A stretch of 64,000 bases of DNA from Streptomyces sp. NBC_01232 (GTDB lineage Bacteria; Actinomycetota; Actinomycetes; Streptomycetales; Streptomycetaceae). The position numbers and the translations under genes are program-made. The DNA is taken from assembly GCF_035989885.1 (NCBI RefSeq), contig NZ_CP108518.1, positions 1,116,001-1,180,000 of the forward strand. The letters run 5' to 3'. Under the pieces are notes generated by a model. It was not told the origin of the DNA. It did no database searches and saw only the letters and a list, made by a program, of their open reading frames with translations. This document shows, piece after piece, positions 16,805 to 24,265 of this stretch. Each line of letters begins with the position of its first letter. Position 1 is the stretch's first letter.

Positions 16805-17830
16805 ATGAGTGGGCACGACCACGCGCACGACGACCACGGACGCGGGCACGACCACGGGCACGGGCCCGGAGGGCACAGCCACGGTGTGTCCGCGGACGCC
16901 GACCGGCGCTGGCTGGCCATCGCGCTCGCCCTGATCGGCGGGTTCATGGCCGTCGAGGTGGTCATCGGTGTCATGGCCAATTCGCTGGCCCTGATCTCCG
17001 ACGCGGCCCACATGCTGACCGACGCCGTCTCGATCGTCCTGGCGCTGATCGCCATGCGGCTGGCCGCGCGCCCCGCCCGCGGCGGTTTCACGTACGGCCT
17101 CAAGCGGGCCGAGATACTCTCCGCCCAGGCCAACGGGCTGACCCTGATCCTCCTGGGGCTCTGGCTGGCCTACGAGGCGGTGCGGCGGCTGATGGACCCG
17201 CCGCCGGTGGAGGGCGGCCTGGTCGTGGTGACGGCGCTCGCGGGCATCGGCATCAATGTGGCTGCGGCCTGGTGCATCTCCCGGGCCAACCGTTCCACCC
17301 TGGTCGTCGAGGGCGCCTACCAGCACATCCTGAACGACCTCTTCGCCTTCATCGGTACCGCCGTCGCGGGTGTGATCGTCCTGACCACCGGTTTCCGGCA
17401 GGCGGACGCGATCGCGACGCTGGTCGTGGTGCTGCTGATGCTCAAGGCGGGCTACGGGCTGATCCGCGAGTCCGGCCGGATACTCCTGGAGGCCGCCCCC
17501 GCCCATGTCGACCCGGACGCGGTCGGCGACCGGCTGGTCGGGCACCCGCCCGTCACCGAGGTGCACGACCTGCACATCTGGACGATCACCTCGGGCCAGG
17601 CGGCGCTCTCCGCGCACGTGCTGGTGGAGCCGGCGGGCGACTGCCACGCCGTGCGCCGGGACCTGGAACGGCTGCTCGACAAGGAGTACGGGATCACGCA
17701 CACCACCCTCCAGGTGGACCACGCGCAGGAGTCCCTGCTCACGGTCGGCCGCGCGGGCGCGGGCCCGTCCGACGCGCACTGCGCGGACGCGCACGGGCCG
17801 GTCCACCGGCAGGGTCCGCACGAGCACTGA
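16805..17830 (+). CDS. Cation diffusion facilitator (zinc/cobalt efflux, ZitB/CzcD-like)
   Basis: 341 residues. The cytosolic head is rich in histidine (about ten His in the first 27 residues, with GHDHGHG). Six membrane helices follow, and the transport site residues are visible: helix 2 NSLALISDAAHMLTDAVS (HxxxD pair) and helix 5 HILNDLFAFIGT. The cytosolic C-terminal domain (about 215-310) includes VTEVHDLHIWTITSGQ and ends in a His-containing tail. It exchanges cytosolic zinc for protons. ATG 16805 follows GGAGACGGGGGACGCC. Divergent from the FHA exporter and monocistronic. Metal specificity is inferred. Confidence 0.9.
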   Translation: MSGHDHAHDDHGRGHDHGHGPGGHSHGVSADADRRWLAIALALIGGFMAVEVVIGVMANSLALISDAAHMLTDAVSIVLALIAMRLAARPARGGFTYGLKRAEILSAQANGLTLILLGLWLAYEAVRRLMDPPPVEGGLVVVTALAGIGINVAAAWCISRANRSTLVVEGAYQHILNDLFAFIGTAVAGVIVLTTGFRQADAIATLVVVLLMLKAGYGLIRESGRILLEAAPAHVDPDAVGDRLVGHPPVTEVHDLHIWTITSGQAALSAHVLVEPAGDCHAVRRDLERLLDKEYGITHTTLQVDHAQESLLTVGRAGAGPSDAHCADAHGPVHRQGPHEH

Positions 17831-17947
17831 GCTCGGGACGCGCAGGGCGTGGGGGCGCACGGCGCAGACCGTAGGGACTTGGCGGTGCGGGGCGTACCTC
17901 ATTCGGCGGATCACTGGCCGGGGCCGGAACGGGGCATGGATGGAGCC

Positions 17948-18427
17948 ATGACGCACAAACGCAGTGCCGGACTGCTCCTGTTCCGGCGGACCGGCCCGGA
18001 GCCGGAGCCCGGTGTCGAGGTCCTGCTCGGGCACATGGGCGGCCCGCTCTGGGCCGGGCGGGAAGCGGGGGGCTGGGGCATCCCCAAGGGCGAGTACGGG
18101 CCGGAGGAGACCCCGACGGACGCGGCCCGCCGGGAGTTCACCGAGGAGATCGGGCTGCCCCCGCCGGAGGGCGAGTACCTGCCGCTGGGCGAGGTACGGC
18201 TCACCAGCGGGAAGCTCGTGACCATCTGGGCGGTGGAGGCGGACCTCGACCCCGCCCTGATGGTGCCCGGGACCTTCACCATGGAGTGGCCGCCGCACTC
18301 CGGAAACGTACAGGAGTTCCCGGAGCTGGACCGGGTGGCCTGGTTTGCTCCACCGCTGGCGGAAAACATGCTGATCCCCTCCCAACTCCCTTTCCTCGAG
18401 CGCCTGTTGGAGCTCCTGAAGGTTTGA
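17948..18427 (+). CDS. NUDIX hydrolase
   Basis: 159 residues. A complete NUDIX box is present, GEYGPEETPTDAARREFTEE followed by IGL (about residues 52-74), matching Gx5Ex7REUxEExGU. The overall pattern (SAGLLLFRR near the start, GGPLWAGREAGGWGIPKGE) matches the subgroup related to Ap4A/DATP-type pyrophosphohydrolases. Substrate not determined. ATG at 17948 begins MTHKRSAG; an upstream in-frame extension has no similarity-like sequence. It is one of three NUDIX domains in the window. Confidence 0.9.
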   Translation: MTHKRSAGLLLFRRTGPEPEPGVEVLLGHMGGPLWAGREAGGWGIPKGEYGPEETPTDAARREFTEEIGLPPPEGEYLPLGEVRLTSGKLVTIWAVEADLDPALMVPGTFTMEWPPHSGNVQEFPELDRVAWFAPPLAENMLIPSQLPFLERLLELLKV

Positions 18428-18460
18428 CCCACACTTGCACTTGCCAACACCCTTACCTGC

Positions 18461-19729
18461 ATGGACATTGCACACATGACGAACGTCGTGCTGGTGGGAA
18501 CCTTGGACACCAAGGGTGTGGAGTACGGCTGGCTGCGCGAGAGGCTGCTGCGCACCGGCGTCGAAGTGGTACTGGTCGACACAGGAATCATGGGCGAACC
18601 CCGGGTGCCCGCCGATGTGCCGCGTGACGCGGTGGCACGGGCGGCGGGAACGGAACTGTCGCAGCTGCGCGCGGCCGCCGACCGGGGTGCGGCCGTGACC
18701 ACCATGGCGAGGGGCGCGGAGGAGACCCTCTTACGCCTGTACTCAGAGGGGAAACTGCACGGCGTGCTCGCCATCGGCGGGAGCGGCGGCACCTCCATCG
18801 CCACCCGGGCGATGCGCGCCCTGCCACTGGGCGTACCGAAACTGATGGTCTCGTCCATGGCGTCCGGGGACGTCCGGCCGTACGTGGGCTCCTCGGACAT
18901 CACCATGATGTACAGCGTGGTGGACATCGCGGGGATCAACAGCGTCTCCGCACCGGTCCTGGCGAACGCCGTGGAGGCGATCGCCGGGATGGCCGGGGCC
19001 TACGCCCGTACCTCCCCGGAGGGCCGCCCGCCCCGGCTGGGCGCGGGCGGCCGTCCGCTGATCGCGGCCAGCATGGCGGGCGTGACCACGGCCGGTGTGG
19101 ACGCGGCCCGCGAGCGGCTGACGGAACTGGGCTACGAGGTGCTGGTCTTCCACGTCAGCGGCACCGGCGGCCGCACCCTGGAGACACTGGCCGGCCAGGG
19201 GGTCTTCGCGGGCGTCCTCGACCTCACCCTCAGCGAGATCGCCGACGACCTGTGCGGGGGCATCCTCAGCGCGGGCCCCGACCGGCTCAGCGCGGCGGGG
19301 CGGGCCGGGGTTCCGCAGGTGGTGAGCCTGGGAGCGCTGGACATGGTGAAGTTCGGCCCGCTCGAGAGCCTGCCCCAACAGGTCCGCGACCGGGGCGTCC
19401 ACGTCCACAATCCGTCCATCACCGTGACCCGTACGACCATGGCCGAGTGCGCGGAGCTCGGCCGCCGGGTCGCCGCCAAACTGCGCGCGGCGAGCGGCCC
19501 CGCCGCCGTCTGCGTCCCGCTCCGTGGACTGTCCACGCTCGGCGCGCCGGGCGGCCCGTACCATGACCCCGGCGCGGACCGGGCTCTGTTCTCGGCGCTG
19601 CGCGAAGGCTTGCGGAGCAGCGCCGTACGGCTCTACGACTACGACACGCACATCAACGATCCGGCCTTCGGGCGGGCGTCGGCCGACCGGCTGCACGCCA
19701 TGATCGGCGCGATGTCGGCCGCGGCCTGA
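18461..19729 (+). CDS. Tm-1-like ATP-binding protein (UPF0261) with a TTA leucine codon
   Basis: 422 residues. The Tm-1 N-terminal domain starts NVVLVGTLDTKGVEYGWLRE and continues through VDTGIMGEP, AIGGSGGTSIATRAMRALP and MVSSMASGDVRPYVGSSD; the C-terminal domain holds FHVSGTGGRTLE and LCGGILSAGPDRL. Plant Tm-1 binds ATP and blocks tobamovirus replicase; bacterial members are poorly understood and often paired with a TIM-barrel partner that is absent here. Codon 91 is TTA (18731-18733), rare in Streptomyces and read only by the bldA tRNA, so production may be tied to development. A second ATG at 18476 is a possible start (MTNVVLVG). Confidence 0.88.
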   Translation: MDIAHMTNVVLVGTLDTKGVEYGWLRERLLRTGVEVVLVDTGIMGEPRVPADVPRDAVARAAGTELSQLRAAADRGAAVTTMARGAEETLLRLYSEGKLHGVLAIGGSGGTSIATRAMRALPLGVPKLMVSSMASGDVRPYVGSSDITMMYSVVDIAGINSVSAPVLANAVEAIAGMAGAYARTSPEGRPPRLGAGGRPLIAASMAGVTTAGVDAARERLTELGYEVLVFHVSGTGGRTLETLAGQGVFAGVLDLTLSEIADDLCGGILSAGPDRLSAAGRAGVPQVVSLGALDMVKFGPLESLPQQVRDRGVHVHNPSITVTRTTMAECAELGRRVAAKLRAASGPAAVCVPLRGLSTLGAPGGPYHDPGADRALFSALREGLRSSAVRLYDYDTHINDPAFGRASADRLHAMIGAMSAAA

Positions 19730-19734
19730 GACTC

Positions 19735-19763
19735 CCTCCGTGGTCGGGAACCGGCCACGGAGG
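19735..19763 (+). terminator. Terminator hairpin after the Tm-1-like gene
   Basis: Perfect 9-bp arms CCTCCGTGG / CCACGGAGG with 11-nt loop, 5 bp after the stop. Confidence 0.6.
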
Positions 19764-19783
19764 AAACCACGTCCCATGTGGCG

Positions 19784-19827
19784 TCCGGTCCGGGGAGGGC
19801 CGGTGGACGGCCGGTCCCGGACCGGAC
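19784..19827. promoter_or_regulatory. Large inverted repeat upstream of receptor kinase gene
   Basis: Perfect 12-bp arms GTCCGGTCCGGG and CCCGGACCGGAC around a 20-nt centre that itself can pair (GGCCGG..CGGCC). It ends 49 bp before the kinase ATG. It may be a second terminator, an operator or a 5' leader structure. Confidence 0.45.
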
Positions 19828-19876
19828 GTCCGATCGATGCGGCGGCGCCACACGGCAGAGGCAGGGGGCAGGAACG

Positions 19877-21493
19877 ATGGACGACACGCGGGCGGCATGG
19901 TCGGTCCCCGGTTACACCGAGGTCCGGGAGCTCGGTTCGGGAGGCAGCGGCCGCGTGGTGCTCGCCGTCCACGACGGAACGGGTACTCCGGTCGCGGTGA
20001 AGTACCTCAGCGACCGGCTGCGCCAGGATCCGGCCTTCGTCGGGGAGTTCCGGGCCGAGGCCCGCCTCCTGGGCGGACTGGAGACTCCGTACGTGGTCAG
20101 GCTGTACGAGTACGTGGAGGCGTCCGGCGGTGCGGCCATCGTCATGGAGCTGGTGGACGGCATTTCCCTGCGCGCACTGCTGAAGCAGTCCGGGCGGGCC
20201 GACGCCGAGGCCGCTCTGGTGGTCCTCAAGGGCTCGCTGCTGGGGCTTGCCGCGGCGCACCGGACGGGTGTCGTCCACCGGGACTACAAGCCGGAGAACG
20301 TCCTGGTCGCACCGGACGGCTCGTCGAAGCTGGTGGACTTCGGGATCGCGGCGAACCGGGGCAGCACGCCCGGCGTGGCCGGAACCCCCGCCTACATGGC
20401 TCCCGAGCAGTGGCAGGGCCGGCCGGCCTCGCCCGCGGCCGACGTGTACGCGGCGACGGCGACCTTCTTCGAGTGCCTCACCGGCCGCAAGCCCTACGAC
20501 GGGGAGAACTTCGCCGAGCTGGCGGTGCAGCACATCGAGGCCCCGGTGCCGGAGACCGAGGCGCCGGAGCCCGTGCGTCCGCTGATCCGGCGCGGCCTCG
20601 CGAAGGCGCCCGAGCAGCGGCCGGAGAACGCCGAGGCGTTCGTGGCCGAGCTGGAGGGCGTGGCGCTGGCGGCGTACGGCCCCGAGTGGGAGGAGCGCGG
20701 GCAGCGCAAGCTGGCGGCGCTGGCCGCCCTGCTGCCGCTGCTGTTCCCCTCGGCGGGCGCCCCCGCGGCGGGCACCACGGCGGTGGCCACGACCACGGTG
20801 CCCGGCGGTTCCGGCTGGGCTCCGGGACGCAGTGGCTGGCTGGCGGCGGGCGTGGCGCTGGTGCTGGGGACCGTGCTGGTCCTGACGACGGACGCGATCG
20901 GCGCGTCCCCGGGCGGGGCCTCGGCGCTGAGCGCCTTCGCCACGACGAGCGCGGCCCCTCCCGGATCGGCCTCCCCGACCCCGGGCCCGACGGACTCCGC
21001 GTCCCCTTCGCCGAGTCCCAGCCCGTCGGCGTCCCCGAGCCCTTCGCCGTCCGCGTCCACGTCCCCGTCCGCGTCGCCCTCCTGGTCGACGAGCCCGACC
21101 GCGGAGCCGACGGTGAGCCGGCCGCCCACGCCCACGCCGACCCCGACCCCGACGCCCACACCGACGCTGAAGGTCACGAACGTCGCCGTGTCGCTCAAGA
21201 CCGGCGTGTACCGGGGTGACGCGACCATTTCGGTCGCCAGCCAGGGCACCGGTTCGGTGACCGTGGTGGTGGAGTGGTTCCTGGGAGGTGCGCAGGGCTC
21301 CTACTCCGTCCCCGACGGCACGGAGACGTTCGTGGTGCAGGCAGGCTCGGCCGCCCCGGTGGTCAGGTCGCACACCTTCACGCGCGACCGCGGCTGCTAC
21401 GGCGGCGTCCGGGTCACCACCAAGCCCACCGCCGGGAACAAGTCCGCGTCGGCCTCGCAGTACCTGCTGCGCTGTGTGGAGGTGCCCCGATGA
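19877..21493 (+). CDS. Receptor-type Ser/Thr protein kinase with extracellular Ig-like domain
   Basis: 538 residues. Kinase domain 13-275: glycine loop GSGGSGRVVLA, Lys42, HRDYKPEN (134-141), DFG (154-156), APEQ. A membrane helix (about 318-340; WLAAGVALVLGTVLVL) leads to a Pro/Ser/Thr stalk (355-430) and an extracellular beta-domain of about 105 residues (VTNVAVSLKTGVYRGDATIS to QYLLRC). There are no PASTA repeats. The same domain occurs in the next gene. ATG 19877 has AGGAACG upstream; the stop overlaps the next ATG (ATGA), so the two are coupled. It probably senses an extracellular cue; targets are unknown. Confidence 0.92.
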   Translation: MDDTRAAWSVPGYTEVRELGSGGSGRVVLAVHDGTGTPVAVKYLSDRLRQDPAFVGEFRAEARLLGGLETPYVVRLYEYVEASGGAAIVMELVDGISLRALLKQSGRADAEAALVVLKGSLLGLAAAHRTGVVHRDYKPENVLVAPDGSSKLVDFGIAANRGSTPGVAGTPAYMAPEQWQGRPASPAADVYAATATFFECLTGRKPYDGENFAELAVQHIEAPVPETEAPEPVRPLIRRGLAKAPEQRPENAEAFVAELEGVALAAYGPEWEERGQRKLAALAALLPLLFPSAGAPAAGTTAVATTTVPGGSGWAPGRSGWLAAGVALVLGTVLVLTTDAIGASPGGASALSAFATTSAAPPGSASPTPGPTDSASPSPSPSPSASPSPSPSASTSPSASPSWSTSPTAEPTVSRPPTPTPTPTPTPTPTLKVTNVAVSLKTGVYRGDATISVASQGTGSVTVVVEWFLGGAQGSYSVPDGTETFVVQAGSAAPVVRSHTFTRDRGCYGGVRVTTKPTAGNKSASASQYLLRCVEVPR

Positions 21494-22155
21494 GTGGTTC
21501 CGGCGCCCCCCAGGGCGAGCAGCGCGAACAGGGCCAGCAGGGCGAGCAGGGCGACGACGACTACAGCGCCACCGTCCTCGGCAGCCACTGGTTCAGCGGC
21601 CCGCCGGCCACGACCAAGAGACTGCCTCCCGAGGCGGTGGCTCCCGACCGGATCGAGGGGTCGGTGCTCCGGTTCGGGCCCGGGGTCACCGCGGCCATGC
21701 CCGCGCCCTTCCCCATCGGCGCCGCGGTGGGCGTCGTAGCGCCGCCGCGGCGGCGCCGGCTCGCGGGTCTGCGGCGCTACGCCCTCGCCGCTCTCGTACT
21801 GGCCGCGGTCCTCGCGTACCTCGGGTGGCAGCGGCTCGGACCCGGCATCGAGGTCCGGAGCGTGGCCGTGAGCACCGATCCCAAGGGCCCGGCCTGCGAC
21901 GCGACGGCCGATGTGGTGGCCGTCGTGGAGACCGACGGGCGTCCGGGCACCCTCACCTACCGGTGGGTGCGCAGTGACGGGACGCAGTCCGAGCAGCTGA
22001 CCGAGCGGGTGCCGCGCGGACAGCGGGAGGCCCGGCTGCACCTGCTGTGGACCTTCCGGGGGACGGGCAGCTATCCCGCGAGGGCGGAGCTCCAGCTGGT
22101 GTCGCCCGGGCAGCGCACGGCCGCGGTGGACTTCACGTACCGCTGTTCCCCGTAG
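21490..22155 (+). CDS. Single-pass membrane protein sharing the kinase ectodomain
   Basis: 221 residues. A Gln/Gly-rich head (1-25), a short motif YSATVLGSHWFSGPP, then a basic stop-transfer RRRRLAGLRR and one membrane helix (about 96-115; YALAALVLAAVLAYLGW). The outside domain (about 120-221), VRSVAVSTDPKGPACDATAD to TAAVDFTYRCSP, aligns with the ectodomain of the preceding kinase (VAVS, DATA, WTF/HTF, terminal YRC/LRC). The ATG overlaps the kinase stop by 4 bp. It looks like a dedicated co-receptor or regulator of that kinase. The last 23 bp overlap the end of the convergent DUF6191 gene. Confidence 0.8.
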   Translation: MSGSGAPQGEQREQGQQGEQGDDDYSATVLGSHWFSGPPATTKRLPPEAVAPDRIEGSVLRFGPGVTAAMPAPFPIGAAVGVVAPPRRRRLAGLRRYALAALVLAAVLAYLGWQRLGPGIEVRSVAVSTDPKGPACDATADVVAVVETDGRPGTLTYRWVRSDGTQSEQLTERVPRGQREARLHLLWTFRGTGSYPARAELQLVSPGQRTAAVDFTYRCSP

Positions 22156-22477
22156 GGGGCACGGCCGCGGTGGCGGGCAGCCGGATGACGGCGAGCCCGC
22201 CGTCGAGGTCCACCCGGGTGCGCGGCGGTGCGCCGTCCTCCTCGTCGTCGCGCATGACGAGGGCGCTCTGCCGCTCCTTGAGCTCGTTCTGCTTGCCCGG
22301 CGAGAAGCTGGCGTGCAGCTGCTCGAATCCGGTGGCGGATATCTGCCCCTGACGGCCGTTCCACCGCCAGGGCAGCAGCCCGGCTCGGCCCGCGCGGACC
22401 AGTGCCAGGTCGAGGAAGGCCATGGCGGTGAGCACAAGAGCCAGACCGGGAAGGGTCATGAAGACGACGAAGCCCAT
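22133..22477 (-). CDS. DUF6191-type small membrane protein
   Basis: 114 residues: one N-terminal membrane helix (MGFVVFMTLPGLALVLTAMA) and a cytosolic part with the conserved strings GQISATGFEQLHASFSPGKQ, NELKERQSALVMRDDEEDGAPP and VDLDGG. I recognise this as the actinobacterial DUF6191 family; function unknown. It overlaps the convergent gene by 23 bp. No partner gene upstream on its strand. Confidence 0.75.
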   Translation of the reverse strand: MGFVVFMTLPGLALVLTAMAFLDLALVRAGRAGLLPWRWNGRQGQISATGFEQLHASFSPGKQNELKERQSALVMRDDEEDGAPPRTRVDLDGGLAVIRLPATAAVPPTGNSGT

Positions 22478-22815
22478 GGCCCGACGGTAGCCGACGCCGT
22501 GCCTCGGCCGTTCGGCCGAGGGGGATCCGGCCCGTCCGGCCGAAGCGCGGGCACCGGGCCCGCTGGTTGACTCGAAGACGTGGACGAGGGTTCAGGGATG
22601 CCCTCAGGCACCGCTGCGTGCCGCGTTCCAGCCGGCGTACACCCCCAACCGGAACGTGGCCGTCCCGCGCGGATGCCATGTCGCGCGGGAGGCCCGCGGC
22701 CGCTTTGGGGAGCGGCCGCGGGCCGTCTCGCATTCCGCCCCCGCCGCAACCGGGGGACGGACATCGGGGACGGACGCCGGGGGACGGACGCCGGGGCGGT
22801 GGTGGCGGCCGGGCG
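22478..22815. other. 338-bp gene-free interval
   Basis: I see no credible gene here. It contains the upstream region of the DUF6191 gene on its left and, at 22691-22724, the hairpin that ends the AAA gene transcript. Short repeats GGACGGACGCCGGGG / GGACGGACATCGGGG lie near 22752-22795. Confidence 0.5.
22691..22724 (-). terminator. Terminator hairpin of the acetyltransferase-AAA gene
   Basis: Perfect 14-bp arms GGCCCGCGGCCGCT / AGCGGCCGCGGGCC with a 6-nt loop, about 90 bp past the stop. Confidence 0.65.
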
Positions 22816-24105
22816 TCAGAACCGGGCGTGCGCGGTGATGTCCGCCTCGAACTCGCCGGTCATCGCCGGGGTCACCGTCGGCCGGCACTGCCGGACCGCC
22901 GCCAGATAGTCCGCGGTGGTCGCACCCAGCTGCGCGGCCGCCGCGCCCCGCGCGCCCACCGCCTCCAGGTCCCGCTCGAAGGACACCTGCGCCGCGATCC
23001 GCGCCGCGTGCTCGATGTCGGCCGGGGTGAACAGTTCGGTGGCCGCCACCAAGGCGTTCACGTCGACGTCCGCGCGGCCTGCCGTGTAGCGGGACCAGAT
23101 CGCGGCTCGCGCACCGGCGTCCGGGGTGCCGATCGGGATCAGGTAGTCGAAGCGGCCGGGCCGCAGGAAGGCCGGGTCGAGTGAGCGGATGGAGTTGGTG
23201 GCGCACACCAGCAGCCGCTCGTCGCCCTCCCGGAAGCCCGGTATCAGCTTCAGCAGTTCGTTGGTCACGCCGTGGATCCCGCCGGGCTGCGCGGGCTCGG
23301 TGCGCACCGGCGCGATCTCCTCGACCTCGTCGATGAAGACGAGGACCCGCTCCAGCTCGGCGATCCGGGCGAAGGCGTCGCGCAGTGCGGCCGCCAGGTT
23401 GCCCTCGTCGGCGAGGCGGGAGGGCAGCAGTTCCACGAAGGGCCAGCCGAGCCGGGAGGCGATGGCCCGGGCGAAGGTGGTCTTGCCGGTGCCGGGCGGC
23501 CCGAAGAGGGTGATCGCGCGCGGCGGCCGCACCCCGTGGGAGGCGGCCCGCTCCGGTTCGGCGAGCGGCAGCACCACGCGCCGCTCGATGAGGTCCTTCT
23601 CCGTCTCCATGCCGGCGACCTTGGCCCACAGGTCATTGGGCAGGAAGCGGCCGCCGAGATCGTCGAGGAGGCCCGCGGCCGGTCCGTGCAGCGGCTCGGT
23701 CTTCTCGAAGTAGGCGACGGCCGGCTGCCGTGTGTAGCCGGCGTTGAGGAGGCCCTCGCCGAGCATGTCCTCCTCGGGCAGGACGTAGGCGATGCGGCCG
23801 ACGCGGGCGGCGATGAGCCGTCGTTCCAGCTCGACGAGCAGGGCGCTGGCCAGGCCGCGGCCGCGCCAGCCCGCCGCGATGGCGATGCGCATCACCCAGG
23901 CCCGCTCCCCGGTGACGCAGGCGAGGGCCGCGCCGATGGGGACGCCCTGGTGGACGGCGACCACGCAGGGCTGACGGTCGGTCAGCGCGCTGATGCACTC
24001 GGCGAGCGAGAAGACGGACTCCTGGCCGAGTTCGGCCGTGGTGTCGATCAGATGGACCACCGCTGCGAGATCGCTCTCGCGGTAGTCGTGGATGAGCCAG
24101 TTCAC
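22816..24105 (-). CDS. GNAT acetyltransferase fused to an AAA ATPase
   Basis: 429 residues. Residues 1-135 are a GNAT fold (IHDYRESDLAAVVHLI, VMRIAIAAGWRGRGLASALL with the RGRGLA acetyl-CoA loop). A linker leads to an AAA module (about 155-429): Walker A GPPGTGKT (202-209), Walker B VLVFIDEVEEIA (Asp259, Glu260), sensor-1 LVCATNSI, arginine finger region DPAFLRPGRFDYLIP, as in FtsH/proteasome-type AAA proteins. No protease motif or membrane segment. It might remodel and acetylate a target protein. Monocistronic, with a hairpin downstream, divergent from a glycosyltransferase. The combination is unusual; no function is assigned. Confidence 0.88.
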   Translation of the reverse strand: MNWLIHDYRESDLAAVVHLIDTTAELGQESVFSLAECISALTDRQPCVVAVHQGVPIGAALACVTGERAWVMRIAIAAGWRGRGLASALLVELERRLIAARVGRIAYVLPEEDMLGEGLLNAGYTRQPAVAYFEKTEPLHGPAAGLLDDLGGRFLPNDLWAKVAGMETEKDLIERRVVLPLAEPERAASHGVRPPRAITLFGPPGTGKTTFARAIASRLGWPFVELLPSRLADEGNLAAALRDAFARIAELERVLVFIDEVEEIAPVRTEPAQPGGIHGVTNELLKLIPGFREGDERLLVCATNSIRSLDPAFLRPGRFDYLIPIGTPDAGARAAIWSRYTAGRADVDVNALVAATELFTPADIEHAARIAAQVSFERDLEAVGARGAAAAQLGATTADYLAAVRQCRPTVTPAMTGEFEADITAHARF

Positions 24106-24265
24106 CGGGTACCGCCCCTCGTTCGTGCTCCTGCGGTGAGGCTAGGGGCGGGCGGGCTCGACGATCACGCTCCGTGGTGCACAACAGGCGGTCCGGAAAC
24201 CGTCCGTGGCGTCCATAGACTGGTGCTTTCCGCCGACGCCCCGCACCGAGGATCCGCGCACCTTC

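Noticed and set aside
18461..19729. Anti-phage defence gene (by analogy with the antiviral plant Tm-1)
   Set aside because: Only family resemblance; no defence neighbours and the usual partner is absent.
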